DNA from: Flaveria trinervia
Taxonomy: Eukaryota; Streptophyta; Magnoliopsida; Asterales; Asteraceae
Direction of reading: 5' to 3'
DNA: 64,000 bases
Assembly: GCA_025506515.1 (NCBI GenBank)
Contig: JACCIX010000893.1
Coordinates: 62,001 to 126,000, forward strand
A model generated the notes under the pieces. It searched no databases and was not told the DNA's origin. It saw only the letters and a list, made by a program, of their open reading frames with translations. The position numbers and the translations under genes are program-made. Below, piece by piece: positions 1-12,906 of this stretch (within the stretch, counting starts at the first letter, position 1; every line of letters begins with the position of its first letter).

Positions 1-695
1 AAAAACTATATTATAAAAATAATAAGATAGATCCTTTTATACAAAAGGATAATGTGTACATAGGCCAATCAAGCAGTCTACATTTTCAGTTAAGCCATCC
101 AAATATAAAAATAATATAGATGCCACACAAGCATTAGTTTAGTTTACTTTATGCTGGCTCTTACAAAAAAGAACTTGCCAGATTATATTAAAATGAAAAA
201 TGCCCCTAGGTTTATAGCTTTTGTCACTTCTTTGTCTTCCAGAATTGTAAAATGTAAAAAATGTCCTTGGATTTACTCGTTTGTGTTTTAATAGTTTATC
301 TGAGTAGATTTTGGGGCATATTTGTATTTCATGACTCTAGATGTAACACAATTTTATATTTAGAAGCCTTTTTTCATTTTATAGTTTTGTGTCAAGTTTT
401 GCTGCCGGAATCCGCATAGATGAAACCAAATTGATACTTGGGTGGTGTGTAAACTTGTTCCAATATTTTGGTTGCCTTAGTAAAACTTCTGAATACTATG
501 AGGGTATACGTATACATCATCCCTAGATAAGTGACTGGGGACATTGTAAGCAAAGCATTTAAATACATGTTATGTGTCTTTCACCTCCTGTACCCATTTG
601 ACTCATTTCATTTTTAGCTAATATATTACGTTTGACCCATTATCAATATAAATCGAATCATATCTGACTCAGAAGTATGCTTATGTGGTGCAGCG

Positions 696-3600
696 TGTGC
701 TATATGTGGATATTGACATTCATCACGGTGATGGTGTGGAGGAAGCCTTTTACACTACCGACAGGGTCATGACTGTTTCTTTCCATAAATTTGGAGATTA
801 TTTTCTGGTACAGGGGATATAAGAGATATTGGATATTCAAAGGGGAAGTATTATTCCCTAAATGTGCCTCTTGATGATGGCATTGATGATGAAAGTTACC
901 AATCATTATTTAAGCCAATAATTGGTAAAGTTATGGAAGTTTTTAGGCCTGGTGCAGTTGTGTTACAATGTGGTGCAGATTCTTTATCAGGAGATAGATT
1001 AGGATGCTTTAATCTATCAATTAAAGGTCATGCTGAATGTGTGAGGTATATGAGATCTTTTAATGTGCCCTTACTATTGCTTGGTGGTGGAGGCTATACA
1101 ATTAGAAATGTTGCTCGTTGCTGGTGCTATGAGGTGATTATTAATTTACTTTAATTTGAATGATTAGATTTAGTTAATCAGTTGTAATGGATGAAAATAT
1201 TGTTCGTTGCTGGTGCTATGCGGTGATTATTAATTTACTTTGATTTGAATTATTAGATTGAGTTAATCAGTTGTAATAGATGAATTGTGACACGTGGTGT
1301 TTCATGCTCTTTTGTTGTTTGTGCAACAATCACTCAATTGTTCGTTTAATTGGTTCTGACTTTTTAAGGGATTAATAAATAAGATGACCTAACAAGACTT
1401 GTTAAAAAGTGCAAGTAGAAGTCCCTTAGATAAGTCTAAAAGTAGAGCAAGTCAGTCATCTAAGTAAATACTCTTTTTCTTGCTGTTGTTAGATAATCAA
1501 ATAATCAGTAGCGGAGCTCATTTATATAAACATTTCAAAAACTGGTACTTTATTAAATGGAAGTAGAGGGTGATTAGATTGCAACTGTTTATCTGCTTAA
1601 CATGTTTTGATACTATAATAAGCTGTTTTATTACTCAAACTGGTTACTTGATTATTTGTGTTGAAGTCGATTATCTAGGCCTTAAATGATCTGAAATCAG
1701 TATTAGAGTATGTTCATCTAAATATAAAAACTGATTATTGCATTTTTAAACCGCAATAGTCAGATAATCTAAACCAAAACTTTAATTCAATTAACTGCTT
1801 AATTATAAGCGGATAGTGGCAAACTAACTGAACCAATCGAAAGAATGTTATAGTTTTTTAAAGCTGATTAGGAAAGGTTTTTATTAACTCATATTCTATT
1901 AAATATTAACACAAATGGTAATTAGTGCAACTTGAAACTAAATAGAATGGATTTTTCATTTATTTGTGCAGACTGGAGTTGCACTTGGGGTTGAGCTAGA
2001 AGACAAAATGCCTCAACATGAGTATTATGAGTATTTTGGTCCTGATTATACTCTTCATGTAGCTCCAAGTAATATGGAAAATAAGAATTCCCGCCAGCTG
2101 TTGGATGAAATAAGATCAAAGCTTCTTGATAATCTTTCTAAACTTCAACATGCTCCAAGCGTGCAATTCCAAGAACGCCCCCCTGATACAGAATTTCCGG
2201 AGGTTTGTTACTCCATCTGAACTCGAACATAGATATTTCATGATGAAATGTGGCATGGTGGTACTAGAGGGCATTCAAATTTATATTTTTCTAAAAATGT
2301 AAATACAGCCGCAGTTGTTGGTTTACATTTTACTTTCATATGTCTGTTGAAGTTTCCAAACTTAAAGGGGAAATATAAAATGACACTGACAACTCTCTTT
2401 TGCCCAATTTACCGGTAATACAAGCTAGTACAACAACCTGTCAGAAAATATTTAATATCAACAACCAAATCTAAGCACCAGAAACCTAAATATACCCACA
2501 AATCCGTAGGTGTTTTCAAATTACCATTTTAGTTAGACATATCATAGAAGAAGTCAATTGTCTTTTGGTTCCTTAGTTACTGCAATGAATTCTATGTTTC
2601 ATGTTCATTATCCAACTGGTTTCAGTTTAAGATATTTTTTATTCATTTTTGGTTTTCTTTGTATAAATGTATATTACTTGCACTCCTTAAACAAATGGTA
2701 ACGGAGGTAATAGGCACTTTGATTGCACAAACATGTGGTTCTTCATGTTGCTAAATTACAATTATATTTTTTTATCATTAAAAGCTAACAAAAGCGTAAT
2801 TGTTAATTATTCAGGCGGATGAAGATCAAGAAGATGACGATCGAAGATCAGATGATTCTGATGTTGATGAAAATGAGGGGTAGCTCCTCCTTTCCAGATT
2901 CGAAAACAAAAATTTATCTTATAGTTTCCCATTTTGTTTTGCTGACTTATTCATTTATCACCTTCAAAAATATTATTTCTGTTTGCAGCAAGTCTTTTGT
3001 TGGACGTGTGAAAAGGGAAATGCATGATGTTGAGCCTAAGGACATGGTATGTGCACTTCTATGATCTTTTTTTTTTCATTTATAAATCAGATTCAATGTG
3101 AATAATCCATGCAATTAAGTTTTCTAAATAACATTTATTTTTCCCCGTCTTTCCTTCTACTAAAAGCTCCCTTGCTGTTCCCTTAATACTATAATCAAGG
3201 TTAATGAAGCATGATACGAGATCCTAGCTAGCATGAATGAATTTTTATGGGACACTTGTATCATTTGATTATAATATTCTTGATTTTAACTGATCTAAAG
3301 TGGTTTTTGGGTCGTGTTCTGGAATTGGTTACCAGTTATTGTGACTTATACTCATAAGAATCATGTTTTATTATTTGGATGAACAAATTGTGCTATTATA
3401 TGGTTATTGTGAACTCAAATAATCCATTTTGGATAATTGGTTTCATACCGGCTGCGACATCCAAACACCCCCTAAGTAACCTCTTATCATTTCATGCTGA
3501 GGTCTCTCTCTCTTGTGTATGTGTGGGTTTTCAGGAGGATATACAGGAAGGTGAACATGCTAGTACAAGAGAGATGGATGCATCATTTGCTGAAATATCT

Positions 3601-4017
3601 ATTAAGGTGAAAACCTGTTTTCACAAAATAGTATAATTACTATTATATCATCATTATTATTCATAGTAGTTATAGGCGCTAGAGGCGTGCACCTAGGCGA
3701 GGTGCACCAAATCTGCCTTGAGTGTTGCAAGGTGAAAACAACCTGTTTGCCAAGTTACCAAAAACCAGTATTAACCAGCTGGAAACAAGTATAAAACATC
3801 TAAAAATGGCTTCTTATACTCTTTAGCACCTTGCGCATAGGCGATGGGCTCACCCGTTCCACCTTGAGCCTTAAACTATCGGCTTTGAAGTGTTTTAAAA
3901 CATTTGTAAATGTATTGTCAGGGTTCAAATTCAGGTCCAGTGCCAGCAGCAGATGTGAAAGTGGAACAAGGGAACTCCAACAAGCCAGATCAGCCTGCTT
4001 CTGATATGAATCTGTGA
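696..4017 (+). CDS. HDA19-like: Class I (RPD3-type) histone deacetylase, HDA19-like, 3' part
   Basis: This is the 3' part of a zinc-dependent class I histone deacetylase, which removes acetyl groups from histone lysines in nuclear corepressor complexes. Exons, with GT/AG borders and matching phases: 696-1133, 1972-2202, 2815-2879, 2989-3046, 3535-3606 and 3922-4017 (TGA). Exon 1 shows the zinc-ligand motif DIDIHHGDG, the second metal site SGDRLGCFNL and the catalytic-tyrosine loop GGGGYTIRNVARCW. Exon 2 carries EYYEYFGPDYTLHVAPSNMEN, shortened here to the recognisable core EYFGPDYTLHVAPSN. Exon 3 is the acidic tail typical of HDA19/HDA1 and exon 4 has a basic RVKRE motif. The first ~200 residues lie upstream of the window, since 1-695 reads as intron. 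One base is missing from a CC at about 805 (codon for Pro after DYF), which shifts the frame and would stop translation at once. Everything around it is conserved, so assembly error is as likely as a null allele. The C-terminal exon borders are less certain than the catalytic core. Confidence 0.9.
1111..1284 (+). repeat. 89-bp tandem duplication across an exon-intron junction
   Basis: Unit 1 (1111-1195) and unit 2 (from 1200) are near-identical with an offset of 89 bases. The unit holds the last 23 bases of the first deacetylase exon, the splice donor at 1134 and the start of the intron. The second copy therefore supplies a second potential donor at 1223, after GCG instead of GAG. Use of that donor would add 89 bases, and an in-frame TAA at 1152-1154 would end translation just after the catalytic loop. 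Confidence 0.9.
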
Positions 4018-5767
4018 TGTATCATATCATATAACCTTTTACTTCAGTTTCCTTAAAGAACTCATGTATGTATGGGCTTTGTAAGTTGCACCTTTTAATC
4101 CAAGAATTGAATTACTAAAAATAGAATGGTTTAGGTATGAGAATGTGAATGGAATGAGTTAACTGCCACTTCATTACGATATTTGCCGCATGTGCGGTTG
4201 TCTTGTCTGAATAGAATGTTGCTGAAGGAGTTGGTTTGGTTCGGTTTAGTTTAGTTTAGTTTAGTTTGTAGGAATATGCTTTATCTGGGATGAAAATTAT
4301 AACGAAAAATGCTACAAGTGTTGATATCAAAGAGAACAATTCAGATTTCCTTTTAGGTTACTTTAACATAGAGAGAATTTATAGTTTGTAACTAATCATC
4401 ATAATGATCGATCATTATCATCTTAAAACTTTGGAGAACACAAATCAAGAAATCTTTCTTAATCATCCATCAAACTCAAGATATCAAAATGAGAAGTCGA
4501 GAATTACTACGACATTATTATCTTCGTCAAAGATCACATCCCTACAAGTAGGTATTATTATTTTCGATGCCTTGTTATGATCGATTGATTTAACTGACAA
4601 CTGAGCCGCTCCAATATGTTGGCATTCGCGGATTAATCAACAATATCAATTTTCAAAACGAACAGCTGATTATCTTATGATGAATAAAAAAGCATTTATG
4701 ATATGCCATGTAACATAGAATTGAATCAATATCATCAATCATGTCATACTTCAAACCACTTACATATTATATCAAAAAAATTAATAAGAAACCCCAAATT
4801 CACATCCAATTGAATTTATGACACACCAACTACTTGTTTAAATGAAAACTTATCCAGCTTTTTGCATCACAAGACTTGTAGTGTTTGTTTTGGAACTTCA
4901 CATGTGCATGAAAATCAAAACGTCTACCTAGAGACAAATAACAACATTATTAGTCTTAGTCTTCTCGTGAGTGTTAGGTTTGTAACGAAGCTTTGCGTGG
5001 GAGTAAATCAAAACACATTCCAAGAAAAAAAGCAGTTCAGTATTGAATATGAGACGTTAAAATAGATACCTTTCTCCTTAGTAGGAAGTACTGCAAGTTA
5101 AGAAAATGGTCATTGTTTCGGTAACGTTAATCAGTAAATGTATTCACTATAGCGACGAGGATTGTCTACTGTGAATCTAATATCTTTTCTTATGCGAAGG
5201 CCCGACTAGGGCCATGGGCTCACACATTATTTTGCTAGGTTGTTTGTTATTTGTAGGTTTAACATGAAGCTGATTTCATTTGCTTGAGTTATTGGTACAT
5301 GGGGCTCACACATTATTTTGTGTCTAAACAAAAATCAGTTCATTAATTGATCAATAGACTTAATTTGTTTGATTTGATTTGGTTTAATAGGTAAAAGTCA
5401 TTGGACTTGATATTTACCAAAGTTATTGTTGTGTTATTTTTTATATAAAACTTATAGGTATTAAGTTCAAAACTTTGTACAAACGTGATGCGAATGCACT
5501 ATTGTCCGTGTAAACTAAAACTATATTTATACATTTTATAGTTATGTATTAAATTCAAAACTTTTTTCATCATAAGTTTAGACCATTATTGTTGGGATGA
5601 CATTTGGTTTACAATTTAAACATCAAGGTAGTGAGTCAAGATTTTAAAACCAAAGTTATACTTTTCAACTATCCAATAATCTTAGATATAACAATAGAAT
5701 TATTGAACATAGCATATTTATTGTTTTATCATTTTTTTCTAAGTAACTTTGTTAACATGTCTATTAA
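4018..5767. other. Gene-free stretch downstream of the deacetylase
   Basis: No supportable gene was seen. The first few hundred bases should hold the deacetylase 3' UTR and polyadenylation site, but no precise end can be placed. A short run of four TTTAG units lies near 4247-4266. The rest is ordinary AT-rich DNA. Confidence 0.6.
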
Positions 5768-6347
5768 TCTATTAATACTTATAAAAGAAGGTTTTTATAC
5801 GTCACTTGTCACAATTGTAGAGCTACTAAATTTTATTTTTCCGCTTCTCTCTCCTAATAAATAACATATTAATTACTAATGATATTATTTAATTTTTTCA
5901 TATTACATATATAATTTTTTAAAGAGATCTTTCTACAAATACAATTCGTAAAGAAAATAATTTTTTTATAAAATAAGAAAACTTTTCAAAAAATTTTTTA
6001 AAACTTTTATAAAATACAATATATTTTAAAACCTGTGGCTTTTAAAAATAAAATTCTTATGAAACAAAAGTAATTAAATTTCAAAGTTATAATAAATAAA
6101 TTATAAAAAATGGCACCTTTTAAAAATGGTTTGTTTTGAAACAATTTGTTTAAAACCCCTTTTTTTGAAAAAAACAAAAAAAAATTAAAAAAAAAAGTTT
6201 AAAATATAATGTCGCTCTTTTATCACTCGTACGTAATGTCAATCATATATTATATCAAGATATCGTTTTATAATTCACTAATTTTTATTAATAATTATTT
6301 AATATTTTATTTATTCAACGCGTGTAATACCCGAAATACTAACCTAA
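5768..6347 (+). mobile_element. Small non-autonomous Helitron
   Basis: The element starts with TCTATTAATACTTATAAAAG after an A and ends in CTAA before a T, which is the Helitron pattern of A-TC...CTRR-T insertion without target duplication. A short imperfect GC-rich hairpin (around 6319-6333) precedes the terminus. The AT-rich body, including a stretch around AGAGATC near 5930, resembles in inverted orientation the element at 20596-21131, so the two look like one family. It has no coding capacity. The ends are inferred by eye. Confidence 0.6.
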
Positions 6348-6348
6348 T

Positions 6349-8102
6349 ATAATTAGAAAAGATACAATGTACCCTTTTGATATACATTCTCCTCTAGTTG
6401 AGATTTATATTTGTGGTAGGCTCTATGGATTATATTTCTAACCTTTGGGGGTCTAAAGAGGCGTTATATTACTTATTTTCACGTCACATTAATAATGAAT
6501 TATGTGACATAAATAATTGGAGTTAGTATTACAATTTACCTTATTATTAAACACTGAACTGATAAACAACCATTTTTCTTGTACAAATTTGTTAAGCATG
6601 TAGTACAAGTTTCATGAAGCTCTGCTATATCAATCGACCTCTGTGCATTTGAGGATTTTAGAGAGAGAAAGGGTAATGGCATTGGATGAGCCAGCGGTGC
6701 CCGCCTCCGGCCGTTGCGTTAGTGGTGGCGATGGCGATAGTTGTGGTTGCCATAGCTACGGTGACACGATGGTAGGGGCCGTCGCCAGTCCACCACCTTT
6801 TTGTGGTTCGGTTAGAGTAGGTGGTGGCCATGGGCGGCCCTGAGGGGGGCGGGGTGGGTGACCGCTCAGGCCCGATTTCCTCAGGGGCCCGAAATTTTTA
6901 ATTTTTTTAATATTATATATGTATGTATATATATTTAAAAACAACTATAGGTTATTAACAGATCTAATAGCAATTTATTAATATTGAGCTATTAAAACTT
7001 ACGGCCTATTAACATTTTAATCATTTTAGTCAACTACCATTTATCAAGTTGAACTCATTTAAAAAAATCATTAGGAGAGTCTCAAGATCCGCTTAAGTAA
7101 ATAATTAGAATATTTTGCTATAATACTTTTGTTTATTAGTATAGCAGTTATTGTCATATCATAAATTTTTCACATACGGATTAGTCACCTTATAGTATAG
7201 GGGGCTAATTTTTTTTACTCGCCCAAGGCCCAAAATTTGTCGAGAACTTCCGGGACTGGCCCTGGTGGTGGCCCCCTGGGTGTCAACGGTTGCAACAATG
7301 GTGATTCAAATCTAGGGTTTGTTTTGTCGCCGACAACACCATGTGCCACCTTCCCAGCCGTTGTTCATCGAGGAGTGTCGTACGATGTCACCACCGCCTA
7401 TTTTTTGGTCCCTTTATTTAGGTTTCTCGGCCTCATTCTTCCTCGACCAATGGTTATCTAGGTTTGTTGTCGGCGGTGGCGTGCCTGAGGCTCTTCGTTG
7501 TTGTTTGCAAAAAATGATAGTGCCTCTTATCGGGGTTGCATGGGTCACGGTTGTACCGCTCTATTGACATTGTTGATGGTGTAGGCCTTGCTCCGGTGAT
7601 GGTATCACCCACCGCAACCCAACATCGATGTTTTCGTGACCCAATTTGGGTTTTCAGATTGAATTTGGGTGTTTGTTCTTAGCTGTTGGCCATCTCTATT
7701 GATTCAACCCATTTAGGATTTTTAGATTTGTATTTTGGGGTTTTGTTGTTGGTCGTAGGCCGACGTCGTTGATGATGGTGATATTGGTCTTTGGTCGGCA
7801 CGTGACATGCCCTTCCATTGGTGGTTTCGGTTACGATAGTGATGGTTATATCAATTACCCTTATGTTGATCCATGTTCGAATGTTGAGGTGTTCTGTTTG
7901 TCATGCTTACGTTTGTTCTACCGGTGTCGATGATTATGAATCTAACTCATCTAAGATCAATTATAAGTTGGCACATCATTGTTTAAGTAGCGGGTATGTT
8001 GATAATGACGAGCTGTCACTTTTTAAGAGACAAAAGTTGTTTTGTTGGATATATCATTATTGTGTTTACTCACGGATAATACCGTGGGACTTGGTAGGCA
8101 AC
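6349..8102. other. Gene-free stretch with GGT/GTC-rich sequence around a hAT MITE
   Basis: Open frames here (for example 6643-6843, 7237-7461 and 7818-8240) are low-complexity or run into an LTR. None resembles a known protein, and none has a supported start or splice structure. The sequence is host or old repeat DNA that received the MITE at 6829. Confidence 0.5.
6829..7264. mobile_element. Non-autonomous hAT element (MITE)
   Basis: This 436-bp insertion is flanked by a perfect 8-bp target-site duplication, GTGGTGGC, at 6821-6828 and 7265-7272. Its ends are imperfect inverted repeats: CATGGGCGGCCCTG on the left and, reverse-complemented, CAGGGCCAGTCCCG on the right. These fit the CAGGG(C)-type termini and 8-bp TSD of the hAT superfamily. 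GC-rich ends enclose an AT-rich, non-coding core. Confidence 0.87.
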
Positions 8103-10400
8103 TGTAACATCTGCCCATTTTGGAAAATAGAAACCCAAACTCAAATCCGTTTGGGTCAATTTTTGGAAAAACCAAATACACTAGTTAAAAATTTAATTTA
8201 TTTTAATCCTTCAAAAACAATAATAATACTATTTATTTAACTTTCATTTATTAAATCAATTCATGGTAATTTTATGATTTATAGAATAAAATTTTATAAA
8301 TTAATGAAGTTTATTTGTCATTTATGAGTTTTAATTATATAATTAAAATAAAGGATTAAAATACAAAGATCATAATTTTTACAATATATAAGGTCAATAA
8401 AAGGTTATTAATATTAATAAGATTTTAAATAAAATAAATAATCAATTTACAAGTTCTTATTAGATTTATAAAGTATACAAAGATTTAATAAAAAAGAAGT
8501 TGTTAAATTAAAATTAAAGTTTTAATAAATTTAAAGTTTAAATTGTAATTATTCTTTTATTTATTTAAATTATTTAATTTTATATTTATTTCAATCATTA
8601 CCTCCTTTTAAAAGACTTAAAACTCACCATTAACACCATTCATAACCTCCTCCTAACCTCAAGTATAAAAGCAAGGCTTAGGCCTCACTTTTCATTTGCT
8701 TATTTTCTAAAAATCTCACTCTCATATCTTTATTTCATCCATTGTTTATGATCAATTTGAAGAATTTTATTTTAGAAGAAATATCAATAATTCTTAATAC
8801 TAAGGTAATCTTTTATTGTTTTTATATTATATATTTCAATCATCTTAACATCCAATTGTTCTCATGACTTTATGTTCTTACTATTATTCTTTCTTCTACC
8901 AAATCTCTTTTTATTTTAATCATTATCATTTGATCATTAACATTTTAATAATCACTAACCTTATAATAATCACTAACATTCTTAAATCAAGCTAACAACA
9001 CACTAACATAAACAAAGAATTCCGTTTGCATATGGACGGCTATGCCGCCGCATTCGGTTATTCCATAAGATTATTTTTTCTAAATGATGGCTATGCCAAA
9101 GTCTTAGAATATTTTTATAACTCAAATGAAGACTAATATACCATATATTGACATAATAAATTGTTCTAACCCGTTTCATGCTTTAACGATTTTAAAAGTG
9201 CACTTAAGTGCCTTACTACAATTCTGGCAAAATATAATCTTACTTAAATCGATTATAGCTTGATAATAACAAACTAAATTTGACTAAACTCAAACTCCAA
9301 TGTTAATTTAATTGAGTTACATTTTCAATGACAATTTATACGTCTTTAAACTCAATCAGACGACTCAACAATAGCCTTCACAAGATAAGTGCGCATTTCA
9401 GAACCTTCTGTCTTGTGCTGCTTGTTTAACCTATTTACGGATCTTTTCATAAAAATATTTCTAAATGAAAGTTGTCCGAGACACTTTGAACTAGTCAAAT
9501 GTAAATTTTTATAATTTTATGAAACTGTTTGCTATTTTAAAAACTTGTTTAAACGCATAGCAAACATTCTGTCCAGAATCTAAAATTGGTACAATAATCG
9601 TTTTTCAATCTACCTTTCGCTTATTGGCATTTCTAAGCGTCCTAACTTCTTGTAATGAATTCCAAACTAGAGTTATTATTTCCTTTTGTCATTTAGGACA
9701 TCACCTTTGACTCTTAAACATCCAAGCTTTCTTATGTACTCTACAACCATCACAATACTTGTGAGTATTTCTATACCCTTTTTCATATTTTCACACTTTG
9801 GGGTGAAACATGTTACATTATAACCATTGCAATTATAAAATGTTTGATTCTTGTAAACTTATAGCAATTCACTTGTATGTTGTGGTTAGTTGATCTTTGT
9901 AGTTACCATATAATGTCGATTATATGTACAATCATTAACTATTGTTAGCCTAGCGACGTCATAGATTTATGGGCCTGACAAGCCTACTTGGTTAATCCAA
10001 GTACACTTAGCTAATCGTATATACTTGTAAACGTTTGAGACTTGTAAAACTGTTAAGGTTTGATTATGCATTTTGTCTTACATCCCTAGTTACTTTGTTC
10101 GCTAATTTCATGACATGAATTGTCATCTTTTATATACTTATGTATTGAAAACTATGGAAATCTCAATAACTTTATAGTTACACCTTTATTTTTAACATGT
10201 TTCAGGTTTGATACTTGTGGATTCTCTTCGTGCTCATATAAGACTTGTGTAACATCTTGTATTTTCATGTTAACTAATAGTTAATGTCACTATTCTTGTA
10301 AGGGCCTTTCCTGCCATACATAAAACTTATGGATTACGCATGCTTATTTCTTTATTGTCTTTAATTTTTATTATACAAAAGTGATAATAAAGCTAAAAAT

Positions 10401-10449
10401 TGTAATAATAATAACACTAATAATAATAATAAATATAATAATAATAATA

Positions 10450-10503
<54 letters not shown>

Positions 10504-10521
10504 TAATAATAATAATAATAG
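10401..10521. repeat. AAT microsatellite
   Basis: A long run of AAT/TAA trinucleotides with a few interruptions, lying inside the nested solo LTR. Confidence 0.95.
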
Positions 10522-11390
10522 GTTATAAGAGTGAACAAGTCAAGAATAAAGTTAGGGGGTTGTTTTGGTTAACTTTGGAAACTTTAAAAGAAAGTTTTTA
10601 TAACATAAAATAACAAAGATCAAAAGTATAGGGACCAAAGCTGTAATTAACCGAAGATACCATTCTTTTTTCCACCTCATATGTCTGGCCAACTCCGGCC
10701 ACTCACCGACCGAAGTCCGGTGAGGTGCCAAATACCCAATAAACGACCGGTTTCAACCAAATTAAACCCCGTTTCTGCGAACATGGACCGATTCGAACTC
10801 GTAACCGTTGTTAATTGGATCAAAATGATAGTTTCATTAAGAAGTTTCTCGAAACCGAAATATGTCAGTCGAATTCACCTGAAATTCGATGAATTGAACC
10901 GTTTGATTGATTAGAAACGTACCTCTAATCACTACGAAACTAAATATGTAGTTTAATACGAGATTAACGATCAATTAATCACCAAATCAGAACCGAAGTT
11001 AACAAGTTAAGACGAAACCCGTTCGGGACTGAAGTGATTAAATTGAACCTATTTAACAGAGGGGTATCATCACATTCGACCCCTTTCAACTCATCACACA
11101 TTCAATTGCTTGAAATTACCACGAAAAGATCATAATCCAAACCTCTATTCATCGCGCAAAGAACCAAAGCGAAACCGGGTATAAACACATCAATTTGGTT
11201 GCAATCAAGTAAGTTTAAAACATCATTGTAATCGATTACACTTAGGGAACAAAAGCCCTAAGGTTAATCTGATTGTAACATTCGAATTCAGGTTTAATTT
11301 TTGGATTGAATCGATTTAGGGTTTATGCAAATTTGGGGAATTCAGTGGGTTTATGTTTTTAAGATTTAAAATTCAAGTCATAACGCGGCT

Positions 11391-11462
11391 GAGTGCCTTG
11401 GTTCACTGGTTAAGACACTGCTTGGTAAACATGAGGTCCCGGGTTCGAACCCGGGCACCCTC
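11391..11462 (+). other. tRNA-like sequence with pol III box A/B motifs
   Basis: A box-B-like GGTTCGAACCC sits inside a perfect 18-bp palindrome. A box-A-like TGGTTCACTGGTT lies about 35 bases upstream. A partial acceptor stem (GAGTGCC with GGCACCCTC) can be drawn. The T arm would need a 6-base loop and the anticodon stem does not pair, so it is not a functional tRNA gene. It is more likely a SINE head or a captured tRNA fragment inside the LTR. Confidence 0.4.
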
Positions 11463-12906
11463 ATGATTTATTTTTAAAGGCTTTTTAGCCTAAAATTAAT
11501 TTTAGAAATATTTTTAAAATGTATAAAAATTATTTTATAAATTTCAAATATTTTCAAAAGCTTCCAAATATTTTTTATATTTTTTTTCTAAATTTAAATA
11601 AAATGTTTTTTATTTATAAAATAGTTTAGCAAAGCTTGTTTGAATAATTTTCTTATAAAATGGATTTTTAAATTATTGTTGGTCTAAAAGTTCTTTTTAC
11701 ATAATATTGTTTAAATCATGATTATTTCAAATAATTACTCAAATATTATATTTAAGCTTTATTAATTATTATAAACGATTCAATTTCACTTTCTCTATAT
11801 TTGAACATATAAATAATATATTTTTTGTATATAAAGTACTTATAAAATATCCAAATACCCAAATTGAACTCTAGTCCTCATTAATTCATTAAAACTTATT
11901 ATTAAAGTTAAACCTTGTAAATCTATATTTTATTTTAGGTACCTTGTGAAGGTTTTCGCATTGGGACGTTTATTTATACTTCTTATTAGTCGTTAATATA
12001 TACTTATTTGATCAAGTGAGTATTTCTATACCCCTTTTATATTTTTACACTTTGGGGTGAAACATGTTACTTTAAACTTTGCACTTGTAAACACGTTTGA
12101 TTCTTGTAAACTTATGGCATTTCACCTGTATGTTATGGTTAGTTCAACTTTATGGCTACCATGTAATATCGAATATATATACAATCATTAACTATTGCTA
12201 GCCTATCGAAGTCATAAATCTATGGGCGAGACAAGCCTCCTTGGTTGATGCAAGTACACTTAGCTAATCGTATATACTTTTAAACGTTGGAGACTTGTAA
12301 AACTTTGTCGAGGTTTGATTGTGCATTCTGTCTTACATCCCTAGTTACTTTGTTCTCTAACTTACAACATGAATTGCCATCTTTTATATACTTATGTATC
12401 GAAAACTATGAAAATCTCACCAACATTATGTTGACCTTTTATTTTTAACATGTTTCAGGAAATACTCAAGCTTGATTTCTACTCTTTGAAGCTTGCACAT
12501 CTAGGAATGAACCTAGTTAAATAAATGAAATAAGAATGACTTATTACATCTTATGCTATGTTTTTTTAATTTCTTTGAGACTTATGATTGTAATGGTACA
12601 ATTGAAACTTATGTTTACTATATATTTGGGTTATTAATAGCGTTATGTGGCTGTGAACGATCTTAACCCTCACACCTCGACGTTCCGCCATCAAGGTTGG
12701 GGTGTGACAACTTGGACCTAGTTTAAATAAATATGTTATTTTTTTGTTTGAAACTTTTGTATTGTATGGACTTATTTGTCTTGTAATGTTCTATGAATAA
12801 TGATATTTAATAATATTCCAACTTAATTAGTTCCATGTGCTATGAACAATCGTTTCCCATTCGTCTGCCCTGATGATTCCGTCGTCAGTCGGGGTGTGAC
12901 AGCAAC

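Larger units (their letters stand above)
10248..12709 (+). mobile_element. Solo LTR (family 1, divergent copy) nested in copy A
   Basis: This 2462-bp solo LTR begins TGTAACATC and ends GGGGTGTGACA, with a perfect TSD ACTTG at 10243-10247 and 12710-12714. The shared block in its 3' half (for example the region after 12010 with CACTTTGGGGTGAAAC) aligns with copies A and B. The 5' half is quite different, so it is a separate subfamily that inserted after copy A. Confidence 0.92.
8103..12901 (+). mobile_element. Solo LTR (family 1, copy A), split by a nested LTR
   Basis: The LTR begins TGTAACATC and ends GGGGTGTGACA. It is flanked by a perfect 5-bp TSD, GCAAC, at 8098-8102 and 12902-12906. It is interrupted by the related LTR at 10248-12709; without that insert and its TSD copy it measures about 2.33 kb. 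There is no internal retrotransposon sequence, primer-binding site or polypurine tract, so it is a solo LTR left by LTR-LTR recombination. Length, TG...CA ends and 5-bp TSD suit a Ty3/gypsy-type element, but the lineage cannot be set without internal domains. Confidence 0.92.

Noticed and set aside
6643..6843. 66-codon frame and neighbouring frames to 7567
   Set aside because: Split by the hAT MITE, low complexity and without plausible splice signals; not supportable as a gene.
10681..10914. 77-codon frame inside the inner solo LTR
   Set aside because: Lies wholly inside a non-coding LTR and shows no known motif.
11391..11462. Functional tRNA gene
   Set aside because: The T loop would have six bases and the anticodon stem does not pair; kept only as a tRNA-like sequence.
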